64,000 bases of DNA, from assembly GCF_024704835.1 (NCBI RefSeq), contig NZ_JAMXBE010000015.1, positions 92,500 through 156,499 of the forward strand, written 5' to 3'. Under the pieces are notes generated by a model. The model had not been told where the DNA came from and searched no databases. It worked only from the letters and a program-made list of their open reading frames with translations. Position numbers and translations under genes: made by a program. The stretch comes from Parapedobacter tibetensis (lineage in GTDB: Bacteria > Bacteroidota > Bacteroidia > Sphingobacteriales > Sphingobacteriaceae). This document shows, piece after piece, positions 28,145-36,620 of the stretch. Positions within the stretch are counted from its first letter, which is position 1. Every line of letters starts with the position of its first letter.

Positions 28145-28990
28145 ATGCAAGTAAAAAAATATTCCGGTGAACTGGTTGAATTTGACATAAACCGTTTAAA
28201 GGGCTCCCTATCCAAATCCGGTGCCTCATCCGATGTGGTGGATGACGTATGGGAAACGATGAAACCATTCCTCTACGAGGGGATGACCACCCGCGACCTC
28301 TATAAACTAGCTTTCCGGTTGCTGAAAAGAGAATCCAATTCTTTCGCTGCCCGTTATAGTTTGAAACGAGCACTCCGCGATCTCGGGCCCGCTGGCTATT
28401 TTTTCGAAAAATGGGTAGCCAAGCTTTTTGAGCACGTACATTACAATACCGTCACCAGTCAAATGCTTACAGGCAACTCTGTAACCCATGAAGTGGATGT
28501 AGTGGCGCAAAAAGATGATGAGTTATTATTAGTAGAATGCAAATTCCGGAATACGGAAGATGCCAAAATCACAGTTACCACACCTATGTATTTCTTATCG
28601 CGGGTGAATGATTTTGAAGGTCTCGAATTTACCTTTTTCGACAAGCGAATACATTTCACAGCTGGCTGGTTGGTCACCAACGCCTATATGACCACGGATT
28701 CCATCCGCTTTTCCCAGTATTATGGTATCAACCTCCTTGCTTGGAACTATCCCAGTGAAAGCAGCATCAAACGCCGTGTGGATAATGCAGGCCTATATCC
28801 CATCACCTGTCTTACCACTATTGTGAAAGCTGAGAAGGATAAACTCTTGGCTCAGGGATGCATATTGGTAAAAGATATTCTCGATGACAATACGCAATTG
28901 GATTCACTGGGTTGTGCTCCAAGGAAGAAAAAAAGAATTATACAAGAAGCAACTGAATTGGTTAATGACACAAGTAATAGAACAGCATGA
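28145..28990 (+). CDS. ATP-cone domain fused to a PD-(D/E)XK nuclease-like domain
   Basis: Residues 1-90 form an ATP-cone: MQVKKYSGELVEFDINRLKGSLSKSG, later YSLKRALRDLGPAGYFFEKW, as in NrdR and ribonucleotide reductase, where the cone senses ATP/dATP. Residues about 90-150 contain THEVDVVAQ...LLLVECKF, with Asp118 and Glu131-x-Lys133, the catalytic set of Mrr-like restriction nucleases (D...ExK). The remaining 130 residues are of unknown fold. The total is 281. The gene ends inside the start of the LOG-family gene (28987), so the two are translated together. Nucleotide-controlled DNA or RNA cleavage is an inference from the domains. Confidence 0.75.
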   Translation: MQVKKYSGELVEFDINRLKGSLSKSGASSDVVDDVWETMKPFLYEGMTTRDLYKLAFRLLKRESNSFAARYSLKRALRDLGPAGYFFEKWVAKLFEHVHYNTVTSQMLTGNSVTHEVDVVAQKDDELLLVECKFRNTEDAKITVTTPMYFLSRVNDFEGLEFTFFDKRIHFTAGWLVTNAYMTTDSIRFSQYYGINLLAWNYPSESSIKRRVDNAGLYPITCLTTIVKAEKDKLLAQGCILVKDILDDNTQLDSLGCAPRKKKRIIQEATELVNDTSNRTA

Positions 28991-29730
28991 GTAACGCATT
29001 TTACAATGAGGAAAGGAAGTTCCTAAATGGAGCACGTGCCCGATGGAAAGAATTCAAATACGTAGGTGGGGTGGTGATGCAATTCCTCAAAGGATTCAGA
29101 AACCTGCATTTCATTGGCCCGTGCGTTACCGTGTTTGGTTCGGCACGTTTCAAGGAAGACCATCCATATTATGAATTGGCCCGTGAAGTATCGGCTGAAA
29201 TCGCCAAACTCGGTTTCACGGTCATGACTGGAGGCGGCCCGGGCATTATGGAGGCTGCCAACCGCGGAGCCAAGGAGGCCGGCGGACTATCCGTGGGATG
29301 CAACATCCTGCTTCCTCATGAACAAAAACATAACCCCTACCTCGACCGGTATGTCACGATGGAATACTTCTTCGTCCGTAAGGAACTCCTTCGTAAATAC
29401 TCGTTTGCGTTTGTGGTACTACCGGGTGGTTTCGGAACATTGGATGAGTTTTTTGAAACGCTCACACTCATTCAGACAGGAAAAATCGACCGGTTTCCCA
29501 TCGTGGTGATGGGTGTGGGGTACCATCAGGAAATCATTGCTCATGTACAGCGTATGATGGACGAGGAAACCATTAGTCCTGACGACATGGACCTTTTACT
29601 CTTTACCGATTCCGTGGAAGAAGTGATGGCCCATATCCGTAAACATGCCGAAGGCTCGCCCAGCGTCAAGCTCGAACCACCACGCAAAGCCAGCTGGCTA
29701 TTAGGCGAACGGAAACTGAAAAGAGCATGA
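28987..29730 (+). CDS. LOG-family nucleoside-5'-monophosphate phosphoribohydrolase-like protein
   Basis: The 247-residue product has the Rossmann-like fold of the LOG/TIGR00730 family. The two signature motifs are GGGPGIMEAANRGA and PGGFGTLDEFFE (the PGGxGTxxE motif). Members cleave nucleoside monophosphates to base and ribose 5-phosphate; plant homologues activate cytokinins. It overlaps the ATP-cone/nuclease gene by 4 bp, and both handle nucleotides, which suggests a shared function. The gene converges with dnaX, 55 bp away. Confidence 0.88.
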   Translation: MSNAFYNEERKFLNGARARWKEFKYVGGVVMQFLKGFRNLHFIGPCVTVFGSARFKEDHPYYELAREVSAEIAKLGFTVMTGGGPGIMEAANRGAKEAGGLSVGCNILLPHEQKHNPYLDRYVTMEYFFVRKELLRKYSFAFVVLPGGFGTLDEFFETLTLIQTGKIDRFPIVVMGVGYHQEIIAHVQRMMDEETISPDDMDLLLFTDSVEEVMAHIRKHAEGSPSVKLEPPRKASWLLGERKLKRA

Positions 29731-29785
29731 CGATGGCTATCGTATAATCTCTTGCTGCTTCGCGGGAGTCTTCATATTACGTTCT

Positions 29786-31567
29786 TTATTCCAGCCCAAG
29801 GTTAAATTCTTTCCTCAACATATCGAGCGCTGGATTCTTTGCTGCCATGGCCTGATATTTCTCCTGCGCCGTGTACGGTTTGCGCGCAACGTCTTTGGCT
29901 AGTTGTATAGGTATAATATCTATGGAAAAATTACGGAGTTTCCTCCGTAATTCATTGAGGATATCGATCTTGGAAGTGCTCAACAAATCTTGCTGAATAG
30001 GATTCTCTACCACTACCCCAATCTGAAAATCTGGCAACAATTGAGGAGCATTGGCTGTCATCAGGGTAAACAGGTTGATTTTGTTTCCCGCTTTCAATTG
30101 ATTGGCAAATGCATGCCATTCCCTTAGTAAATCATCGTGGCTAAACGGTTCACGTTCTTCTCCATTCAATAATTTGGGTTCGTCCGGTTCCGTATCTTCC
30201 TGCTTTTCATCAAAAATCTTATTCAAATCGGGAATGACATTGCCCAGTTTCACCTCACCCCATGAGCGGGTTTTGGGTTTATCCGCAGTTGTGAGCACTG
30301 GCGATGACACCGCTTCAATGGGCGCCGTTTCCCGCTCTTCATGTTTTATCGGATTGTTGATTATATGTTCACTAGGGGTTGCGGCAATTGCTACAATTGC
30401 CGATTCATTAGGCTTTTTTTTTTCCACCTGCCCCTGTACGGGCTCAGCGATTCCGTGTTTTGCCAATTGTACGGCAGCAGCAATGTGGCACATTTTCAGC
30501 AGCGCCAATTCCACTTGTAGACGTTGGTTCTTACTTGTGCGGTAGTTGATTTCACATTGGTTGGCGATATTGAGTGCCGAGAGCAGCAGACCAGCCGAAA
30601 CCTCTTGCGATTGCTGCAGGTAACGTTGACGGATGGTGTCGCTCGTATCTAGCAATTTCAGCGTGGCTGGTTCTTTCGCCACCAACAAATCGCGGAAGTG
30701 TGCCCCTAGCCCGCCAATGAAATGGTTGCCATCAAACCCATGAGCCAACAGTTCATCAAGGATAAGCAAGGCCGATGCTGAATCTTCATTGATAATGGCG
30801 TCTGTAAGCCGGAAATAATAATCATAGTCAAGAATATTGAGGTTGTCGATAACCGCTTGGTAGTTTACCGCCTTATTGGAAAAACTCACGATCTGGTCAA
30901 ACATGGACAGCGCATCGCGCAACCCTCCATCGGCTTTCTGCGCAATGATATGTAACCCATCGGCATCATGGGCCACCCCTTCTTTCGTAGCGATGGCAGC
31001 CAAGTGGCTAGCCATATCCGCTACCTTGATGCGGTTGAAATCAAAAATCTGACACCGAGAAAGGATGGTGGGCAGGATTTTATGCTTTTCTGTGGTCGCC
31101 AAGATGAATATCGCATAGGAAGGAGGTTCCTCAAGCGTCTTCAGGAATGCGTTGAACGCTTGCTGTGACAGCATGTGCACCTCATCGATGATGTATATCT
31201 TATACTTGCCAGTCTGGGGCGGTATGCGCACTTGATCAATCAGGTTACGGATATCGTCCACTGAATTATTAGACGCCGCATCCAGCTCATGGATGCTGAA
31301 GGAATTGCCATTTTGGAACGATTTGCAGCTGTCGCATTGCCCGCAGGCCTCTATATGATCCGTAAGATGCTCGCAATTGATGGTCTTGGCCAAAATACGG
31401 GCACAAGTGGTTTTCCCCACGCCACGGGGACCGCAGAACAAGAACGCCTGGGCAAGCTGCTTGTTTTTAATGGCGTTTTTGAGGGTAACGGTGATATGCT
31501 GCTGGCCAACCACCGTATCAAACGTGGCTGGGCGGTATTTACGAGCCGAAACGATAAAATTGTCCAT
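29786..31567 (-). CDS. dnaX: DNA polymerase III subunits gamma/tau
   Basis: The 593-residue protein has the clamp-loader AAA+ motor at the N-terminus: Walker A GPRGVGKTT (about 46-54), a zinc-binding cluster of four Cys in NCEHLTDHIEACGQCDSCKS, Walker B IIDEVHML and the sensor SRC motif in ILSRCQIF. Domains II and III follow, then a charged linker and a C-terminal tau-like region. Gamma/tau loads the sliding clamp on DNA and couples replisome parts. It has its own promoter-like sequence (31573-31601) and converges with the LOG gene. The length is usual for Bacteroidota DnaX. Confidence 0.95.
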   Translation of the reverse strand: MDNFIVSARKYRPATFDTVVGQQHITVTLKNAIKNKQLAQAFLFCGPRGVGKTTCARILAKTINCEHLTDHIEACGQCDSCKSFQNGNSFSIHELDAASNNSVDDIRNLIDQVRIPPQTGKYKIYIIDEVHMLSQQAFNAFLKTLEEPPSYAIFILATTEKHKILPTILSRCQIFDFNRIKVADMASHLAAIATKEGVAHDADGLHIIAQKADGGLRDALSMFDQIVSFSNKAVNYQAVIDNLNILDYDYYFRLTDAIINEDSASALLILDELLAHGFDGNHFIGGLGAHFRDLLVAKEPATLKLLDTSDTIRQRYLQQSQEVSAGLLLSALNIANQCEINYRTSKNQRLQVELALLKMCHIAAAVQLAKHGIAEPVQGQVEKKKPNESAIVAIAATPSEHIINNPIKHEERETAPIEAVSSPVLTTADKPKTRSWGEVKLGNVIPDLNKIFDEKQEDTEPDEPKLLNGEEREPFSHDDLLREWHAFANQLKAGNKINLFTLMTANAPQLLPDFQIGVVVENPIQQDLLSTSKIDILNELRRKLRNFSIDIIPIQLAKDVARKPYTAQEKYQAMAAKNPALDMLRKEFNLGLE

Positions 31568-31572
31568 CGGTA

Positions 31573-31601
31573 CGAAGATAGGGATTTCATTCGTAAATCA
31601 A
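31573..31601 (-). promoter_or_regulatory. Possible dnaX promoter
   Basis: On the minus strand a TTG (31599-31601) and TATCTTCG (31573-31580, one mismatch to TAnnTTTG) are separated by 18 bp. The -7 box ends only 5 bp before the ATG at 31567, so the leader would be extremely short. Confidence 0.35.
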
Positions 31602-31732
31602 TCGTTGCGCAGCGCAAACGCATTTAAAAAGTTTCAAGCAAAGCGGAATATAAGTCCTGCCCTTGAACGGAATTAGTGATCAATAATTTTTAGGAAGGTA
31701 CAGGTTGTATTCACTGATTGTAACTCGAGGTA

Positions 31733-32320
31733 TCACATTACTACATCTATAAAAATGAGTAGTGTTAAGTACGGTATGTATTCCTCATCGATTTTGAGGC
31801 GCAGGTATTTTAACGAGTTATGGATCTGTTTCTTTACGGTTTGATCGGAAATATGGAGCCGTTCGGCAATTTCTTTATAGGAAAGGTGTTCCTTGCGGCT
31901 CAGCACAAATACTTCCCTCATCCGTTCAGGAAGCTTCTCGATTTCGGCATCCAACAGGTTGGATAAATCCTTGGCACCTATCACTTGTTCGGAACTGGCA
32001 ATCGCTTCCCCATAGAACTGGGTAAGCCTGTCCTCCACTTGAGCGCGCTTGAGATTCGCTCGGAACCGCTTAAACGCGAGATTGCGGGCCATGATAAACA
32101 GGTAAGCTTTAATAGACCTCACCCCTTCCAAACGACCTTGCAATTCCCAAAAAACCACAAACGTTTCTTGAACGATATCAGCAGTATCATCCGCATCAGG
32201 AAGGATACGAATGATATACTTGAAAATCGACTCCCAATATTCATCATATATATCGGAAAATACCGATTCATCACCAACTTTAAGCCGGTTTAAACGGATG
32301 CGGTCTTTTTCCTTAGCCAT
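31733..32320 (-). CDS. ECF sigma-70 family sigma factor (orphan)
   Basis: The 195-residue protein has region 2 (DIYDEYWESIFKYIIRIL, then DIVQETFVVFWELQGRL) and region 4 (LPERMREVFVLSRKEHLSYKEIAERLHISDQTVKKQIHNSLKYLRLKI) of FecI-like ECF sigma factors. The short hydrophobic tail after region 4 (YLTLLIFIDVV) is unusual for a sigma factor and could contact a membrane partner. No FecR anti-sigma gene or TonB receptor lies beside it; its neighbours are dnaX and an ArsC/Spx-like gene. The cue and the target are unknown. Confidence 0.88.
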   Translation of the reverse strand: MAKEKDRIRLNRLKVGDESVFSDIYDEYWESIFKYIIRILPDADDTADIVQETFVVFWELQGRLEGVRSIKAYLFIMARNLAFKRFRANLKRAQVEDRLTQFYGEAIASSEQVIGAKDLSNLLDAEIEKLPERMREVFVLSRKEHLSYKEIAERLHISDQTVKKQIHNSLKYLRLKIDEEYIPYLTLLIFIDVVM

Positions 32321-32525
32321 AGGGGTATTGTGTGGATATTAATTGGTTTTCCTTATGCAATAATACAAATTTTTGACCATCAAACAAAGAAGGTATAGTT
32401 GCTGTAGTGACCAGTAAAACAATTTGTAACATCAGAAGCGACCCGCATAACAAAGCGGGAATTGAAATTGAGGTTTGCGTTAAGTAAATTTCTAGTTGTT
32501 TTTCGGGAATTCTGATATTTAATTT

Positions 32526-32533
32526 TAAGTTTG
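32526..32533 (+). promoter_or_regulatory. -7 box of the ArsC/Spx-like gene
   Basis: TAAGTTTG matches TAnnTTTG and lies 19 bp before the ATG at 32553, which supports that start over the TTG at 32535. Confidence 0.45.
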
Positions 32534-32552
32534 CTTGCATAAAAAAAGTTTT

Positions 32553-32897
32553 ATGCATGTTTACGGAATCAAAAATTGCAATACGGTAAAAAAGGCCCTA
32601 ACATGGTTGGAGGAGAATAACGTTCCCTATACCTTCCATGATTTTAAGAAAGAAGGGGTAACTGTAGAAAAACTGCGGGCATGGGAAGATGAAACCGGGT
32701 GGGAACCCTTGGTAAACAAACGGGGTACTACATGGCGACAGCTTTCTCCTACGGAACAAAACGCCGTTAGGGATGCGGAATCGGCAAACAAGCTGATGCA
32801 GGTCAAAACCAGTGTGATTAAACGCCCAGTGATTGAAAGCTCCAACGGCATTATTTTGGGGTTTGATGAAGCAGAATACGAAACGAAATTGAAGTAA
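32553..32897 (+). CDS. ArsC/Spx-family thioredoxin-fold protein (YffB-like)
   Basis: From the ATG at 32553 the product has 114 residues and begins VYGIKNCNTVKKALTWLEENNVPYTFHDFKKEG. The single active-site Cys in GIKNCNT and the following helix are typical of the ArsC-like YffB group. This group has a thioredoxin fold with one cysteine and is usually not a classical arsenate reductase. KRPVIESSNGIILGFDEAEYE is the conserved C-terminal block. No arsenic genes lie nearby, so a glutathione- or thiol-linked reductase role of unknown substrate is more likely than arsenate reduction. Confidence 0.85.
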   Translation: MHVYGIKNCNTVKKALTWLEENNVPYTFHDFKKEGVTVEKLRAWEDETGWEPLVNKRGTTWRQLSPTEQNAVRDAESANKLMQVKTSVIKRPVIESSNGIILGFDEAEYETKLK

Positions 32898-32990
32898 TCA
32901 CATAAACAACCGCCACAACGGGGCAGTATAGCCATTGCTGGATTGCCTTCTTCATTGAAATATGTTACTTAGTCCAAAAAAAACAAACAG

Positions 32991-34955
32991 ATGAACAAAT
33001 CAGCTTTATTAAGCATCATCAGCACTATGCTGCTAGCATGGGTAGCTCCATCGGATGTATGGTCGCAGGCCGTGGAAAGCAAATATGACTATATGGAAGC
33101 TTTCAGCCCATTCTTTTATCGCAACAATGGCAATGAATACCGTTCGGCAAGCGGCATGCCAGGTCCCAACTATTGGCAGAATGCGGTGGATTACAAAATT
33201 TCAGCAAAACTAAATGACCAATCCAACGAAATAACGGCCAGTGTCACCCTCGAATACACCAATAACAGCCCAGATGAATTGGATTTCATCTGGTTGCAAC
33301 TCGACCAAAACATGTTTTCCCAAAAAGGCAGGGGACAGTTGATCGTGCCGCTTACCAAAAGTCGTTATGGCGATGCTCAATCGGATTTCGATGGTGGATA
33401 TGATATCAAATCCGTCAAGTTAGGTGGTGGAAAAGATGCCGAACACGTCATTACTGACACACGGATGCAGGTGTTTTTACCCGAGCCTCTGAAGCCAAAC
33501 GGGGGCAAAACAACCATTAGTATCGACTACGCCTACATCGTGCCTAGCCATGGGGCAGACCGAACCGGTGTATTGGAAACCCAAAATGGAAAGATTTTCG
33601 CCATTGCACAGTGGTTTCCCCGTATAGCGGTATATGATGATATCCTGGGCTGGAACGTACAGCCCTATACAGGTCCAGGCGAATTTTATCTCGAATTTGG
33701 TAATTATGAAGTGGACATTACCGCTCCGGCAAACCACATGGTGGTGATGGGGGGCGAATTGCTCAACCCGAAAGAGGTGTATACCGCCGAGCAGGTGAGG
33801 CGCTTGGAACAGGCCAAGAAAAGCGACAAAACCGTACTTATCCGTTCTGCCGAGGAAGTGACCCAATCCGACTCCCGCCCACAGCATAAAAAGGAGCTCA
33901 CTTGGAAATTCAAACTCGAAAAAGCCCATGATGTGGCCTGGGCATCATCGCCAGCATTTATTGTCGATGGAGCCAAAATTAATTTGGCGAGTGGCAAGCC
34001 TTCATTGGCTCTTTCCGCTTATCCCATTGAAAGTCAAGGTGATAATGGCTGGGAGCGCTCTACAGAATACACCAAAGCATCCATCGAGTTTTATTCCAAT
34101 AAGTTGATGGAATATCCCTACCCCGTAGCTGTGAATGTAGCAGCTAATATTGGAGGGATGGAATATCCTGCTATCGTATTCTGTGGGTACAAGGCCAAGG
34201 GAGCGGGGCTATGGGGGGTTACCGACCATGAATTTGGCCATATTTGGCTCCCAATGATCGTGGGCAGCAACGAACGGTTGCATGCCTGGATGGACGAAGG
34301 ATTCAACACCTTCATCAACACCTTATCTTCGGAGGCCTTCAATGGTGGTGAGTATTACCGCCCTATGGGTGATGTCAACCGTTTGGCACAGGCATTGACA
34401 CGTCCAGACCTGGAACCTGTGATGAGTACCCCTCAAAATATGCAGGAACGCAATATCGGCCTATTGGCCTACCTCAAACCCGGTTACGGCCTTATGCTCC
34501 TCCGCGATGAAATCATTGGCCCTGAACGTTTCGACCGCGCTTTTAAAGCCTATATTGACCGATGGGCGTATAAACACCCTACACCCGAAGACTTTTTCCG
34601 AACCATTGAGAACGTGGCAGGCGAGAACCTCAATTGGTTTTGGCGAGGGTGGTTCCAATACAATTGGCGGTTCGATCAAGCTATAGGCGGAGTGGTTTAT
34701 GAAAATAGTGATCCTAGCAAGGGTGTATTGATCACCGTCCACAACCTTGAGAAGCTACCTATGCCCGTAGTACTGGATATCACCACGAAAAGCGGCGAAA
34801 CTCATCGGGTAAAACTCCCCGTGGAGATATGGGAACGCAATATTTCATGGACGTTTAGATATCCATCTACCGAAGAGGTGGTCTCCGTACAACTGGATCC
34901 GGACAAAGTATATCCGGATCATAACCCAGCTAATAATCGGTGGGAGGCGCAGTAG
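32991..34955 (+). CDS. Secreted M1-family metallopeptidase
   Basis: The 654-residue protein starts with a signal peptide (about 1-26, ending DVWSQA). An M1-type beta-sandwich and catalytic domain follow. The zinc site is HEFGH (His413, Glu414, His417), with the third ligand Glu436 in WMDEGFNTF, exactly 18 residues after the second His. The exopeptidase G-x-M-E-N loop appears as GGMEYPAIV. It should remove N-terminal amino acids from peptides in the periplasm or outside the cell. It is followed by a very strong hairpin terminator. Confidence 0.92.
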   Translation: MNKSALLSIISTMLLAWVAPSDVWSQAVESKYDYMEAFSPFFYRNNGNEYRSASGMPGPNYWQNAVDYKISAKLNDQSNEITASVTLEYTNNSPDELDFIWLQLDQNMFSQKGRGQLIVPLTKSRYGDAQSDFDGGYDIKSVKLGGGKDAEHVITDTRMQVFLPEPLKPNGGKTTISIDYAYIVPSHGADRTGVLETQNGKIFAIAQWFPRIAVYDDILGWNVQPYTGPGEFYLEFGNYEVDITAPANHMVVMGGELLNPKEVYTAEQVRRLEQAKKSDKTVLIRSAEEVTQSDSRPQHKKELTWKFKLEKAHDVAWASSPAFIVDGAKINLASGKPSLALSAYPIESQGDNGWERSTEYTKASIEFYSNKLMEYPYPVAVNVAANIGGMEYPAIVFCGYKAKGAGLWGVTDHEFGHIWLPMIVGSNERLHAWMDEGFNTFINTLSSEAFNGGEYYRPMGDVNRLAQALTRPDLEPVMSTPQNMQERNIGLLAYLKPGYGLMLLRDEIIGPERFDRAFKAYIDRWAYKHPTPEDFFRTIENVAGENLNWFWRGWFQYNWRFDQAIGGVVYENSDPSKGVLITVHNLEKLPMPVVLDITTKSGETHRVKLPVEIWERNISWTFRYPSTEEVVSVQLDPDKVYPDHNPANNRWEAQ

Positions 34956-34960
34956 CATGA

Positions 34961-35002
34961 TGTTTAGCCCCGATCCATGTCACCATGGATCGGGGCTAAA
35001 CA
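34961..35002 (+). terminator. Perfect 19-bp hairpin terminator after the M1 peptidase gene
   Basis: The 19-base arm at 34961-34979 and its exact inverted copy at 34984-35002 enclose the 4-nt loop TCAC. The stem contains AGCCCCGATCC. A run of A-rich sequence follows on both sides, so it can terminate in both directions. It also shows that a reading frame starting at 34957 is not a real gene start. Confidence 0.75.
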
Positions 35003-35043
35003 TAAACAAACAATTATGGATAGAAAACCGTTATCTCAATAAC

Positions 35044-35805
35044 ATGCAATACTCAACACAAAAGCTACTTGTTACCACTTGGATTGCTATATTGCATGCG
35101 AGCGTAACGGCATTGCTGCTATCCGTGCAGACAGCGACCGCACAGGACACCTTATTGCAGGGATTGGTGCTCGAATTGGGAAGCGGGGAACCTATGCCAT
35201 ATGTGGAAATCACAAATCTGAATACCGGCACAACGGCGGAAAGCCTTGAAGATGGCAAATTCAGTATACCGGTCAGGAAAAACGAGCGGTTGCGGTTTGA
35301 GTATCCCGGATATCGCACGGATACCCTGGTAGTAATCAATTTCGATATTAAAAGGGTATACCTGACACCCGATGGCAGTACAATACAAATTGATGAGGTA
35401 CAAATACAGGCCATGACCGATAGCCGGCTAGCTACGGAGCTAGAACGCGCACGGAAAGAAGGCCAAGTTGCCGAAGTCTCCCAACATCGTGGTGGATTAC
35501 GTATTTCACCTTCCCGGCTGTTTGGTCAACAAGGTAGGCAGGCGCGACAGCGCTATCAACTGCTACTTGCCGAACAGGAAAGGCGAAAAATTGATGCTCG
35601 CTTTACTCCAGAATCCATTATGGCCATCACTCCATTGGAAGGTGAGGAATTGGAACTATACATGACGAAATACCGGCCTACCGTCGAGTTTCTCTCCACT
35701 GCCGATGAGGCTGATTTGCGCCTTTACATCATGGATACCTATGCCAAATTCAAGGAACTAACCCCCAAACAACGGGCCGATATAAAGGTTCCAGTACGGA
35801 ATTAA
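35044..35805 (+). CDS. Secreted protein with carboxypeptidase-regulatory-like domain
   Basis: From the ATG at 35044 the product has 253 residues. It has a signal peptide (about 1-38, ending TATAQ) and a CarboxypepD_reg-like beta-sandwich: LLQGLVLELGSGEPMPYVEITNLNTGTTAESLEDGKFSIPV, then RFEYPGYRTDTLVV. The C-terminal half is charged (LERARKEGQVAEV, ARQRYQLLLAEQERRKIDARF) and looks helical. The frame extends 29 codons upstream, but that part overlaps the terminator hairpin, so I reject it. The protein is probably periplasmic or outer-membrane associated. No enzyme motif is visible. Confidence 0.7.
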   Translation: MQYSTQKLLVTTWIAILHASVTALLLSVQTATAQDTLLQGLVLELGSGEPMPYVEITNLNTGTTAESLEDGKFSIPVRKNERLRFEYPGYRTDTLVVINFDIKRVYLTPDGSTIQIDEVQIQAMTDSRLATELERARKEGQVAEVSQHRGGLRISPSRLFGQQGRQARQRYQLLLAEQERRKIDARFTPESIMAITPLEGEELELYMTKYRPTVEFLSTADEADLRLYIMDTYAKFKELTPKQRADIKVPVRN

Positions 35806-35837
35806 TGATGGTTATGGTGCTGCTTGGTTATCCCTAA

Positions 35838-36041
35838 TCAACGATCAACGCGGAAAGACACTTTGCAAATCGCACCATAGGAGGTAATCTCACCGCTTTC
35901 CACATGCACCTTGAAATCCTTCACATAGACCGAATCGATGTTATCAACTGTTTTTGACACTTCTTTCACAGCAGCACGAACGGCATCATCGAAGCTCGTA
36001 TCAGATGAGGCAATAACCTCGATTACTTTTACAATAGACAT
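35838..36041 (-). CDS. Dodecin family flavin-binding protein
   Basis: The 67-residue protein reads SIVKVIEVIASSDTSFDDAVRAAVKEVSKTVDNIDSVYVKDFKVHVESGEITSYGAICKVSFRVD. This is the whole dodecin fold: a beta-strand, the SxxSxDDAVxxAV helix and the IxSVYVKDFKV...I..YxxxxKVSFR strands. Dodecins form 12-mers that store riboflavin or FMN and buffer free flavin. It is single and lies next to the tRNA-Leu region. Confidence 0.92.
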   Translation of the reverse strand: MSIVKVIEVIASSDTSFDDAVRAAVKEVSKTVDNIDSVYVKDFKVHVESGEITSYGAICKVSFRVDR

Positions 36042-36179
36042 AATATAAACTTTTTTAACTAAAAATAGACAGTAGATTATTTATTTACTACAAATAATAA
36101 TTCAAATAGTTTTTGAAAATTGTGAGAATCCGCTGCTTGATCCACATTGGATTGATAGAGAAAGGAATGAATAGCCAAA

Positions 36180-36201
36180 CCATCAGCCTGTTGGCTGATG
36201 G
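36180..36201. other. Perfect 9-bp hairpin near the tRNA-Leu element
   Basis: CCATCAGCC and GGCTGATGG enclose TGTT. It lies just before the duplicated tRNA fragment and has no T-run, so it may be part of the repeat element described below, not a plain terminator. Confidence 0.5.
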
Positions 36202-36205
36202 TGCT

Positions 36206-36222
36206 GTGCGGAAGAGCAGATT
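36206..36222 (-). repeat. Copy of the tRNA-Leu 3' end (16 of 17 bp)
   Basis: GTGCGGAAGAGCAGATT repeats GTACGGAAGAGCAGATT at 36402-36418, which is the 3' acceptor/T-arm end of the tRNA-Leu. The two copies are in direct orientation, 196 bp apart. A duplicated tRNA 3' end is what site-specific integration leaves behind. Confidence 0.55.
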
Positions 36223-36278
36223 GGCCGCGTCCCTCAGCCCCGCACACGACGGCCGCAGCCATCTGTGGGTGGGGGTCT

Positions 36279-36401
36279 CAACGAAATGGAAGTCAGCCAC
36301 TGCGTGGCGTAGCTTTTGTTGTTTTATCGCTCGCACGAGCAAGCTCGGCTCGCTTTAAAACAACAAAAGCCCTTGCTTTCGCAAAGGCTTCCATTTCGTT
36401 G
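36279..36401. repeat. Long nested inverted repeat at the 3' side of tRNA-Leu
   Basis: The outer arms CAACGAAATGGAAG (36279-36292) and CTTCCATTTCGTTG (36388-36401) are exact 14-bp inverted copies. Inside them the arms GCTTTTGTTGTTTT (36312-36325) and AAAACAACAAAAGC (36357-36370) are another exact 14-bp pair. Smaller GCTCG/CGAGC stems lie between. The right outer arm ends at the encoded CCA of the tRNA. The element could terminate the tRNA transcript or be a mobile palindromic repeat. The whole non-coding stretch 36042-36399 holds only this and the sites above. Confidence 0.7.
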
Positions 36402-36485
36402 GTACGGAAGAGCAGATTCGAACTGCCACGCCCTTAGGGCGCCACCCCCTCAAGATGGTGCGTCTACCAATTTCGCCACTTCCGC
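36400..36485 (-). tRNA. tRNA-Leu (anticodon GAG)
   Basis: On the minus strand the sequence starts GCGGAAGTGGCG and folds into a class II tRNA. The acceptor stem GCGGAAG pairs with CTTCCGT (one G-U). The anticodon stem CCATC/GGTGG-type closes the loop TTGAGGG, giving anticodon GAG. A long variable arm GGCGCCCTAAGGGCG and T-arm with GTTCGAATC follow. The 3' CCA is encoded (36400-36402). The variable arm and anticodon identify leucine (CUC/CUU codons). Confidence 0.95.
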
Positions 36486-36620
36486 AGGAGTTATAAGCGG
36501 CAAAAGTAACGTAAATTTTTTATTTCTCCATCAGAATAATTTATTCGTTTGTGTTCGTTTTTAGCAGCACTCATGAGCGCTACGCTGAGTTGCCTTTTAT
36601 AAGCGATGAAAACCATCACA

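Noticed and set aside
32553..32897. Arsenate reductase function for the ArsC-like protein
   Set aside because: It belongs to the YffB/Spx-like single-cysteine group and there are no arsenic-resistance genes nearby.
34957..35043. Upstream extension of the CarboxypepD_reg protein
   Set aside because: These codons overlap a perfect 19-bp terminator hairpin, and the signal peptide starts at 35044.
36088..36342. Open frame on the minus strand beside tRNA-Leu
   Set aside because: It runs through the inverted repeats and the duplicated tRNA fragment, so it is a by-product of the structured element and not a gene.
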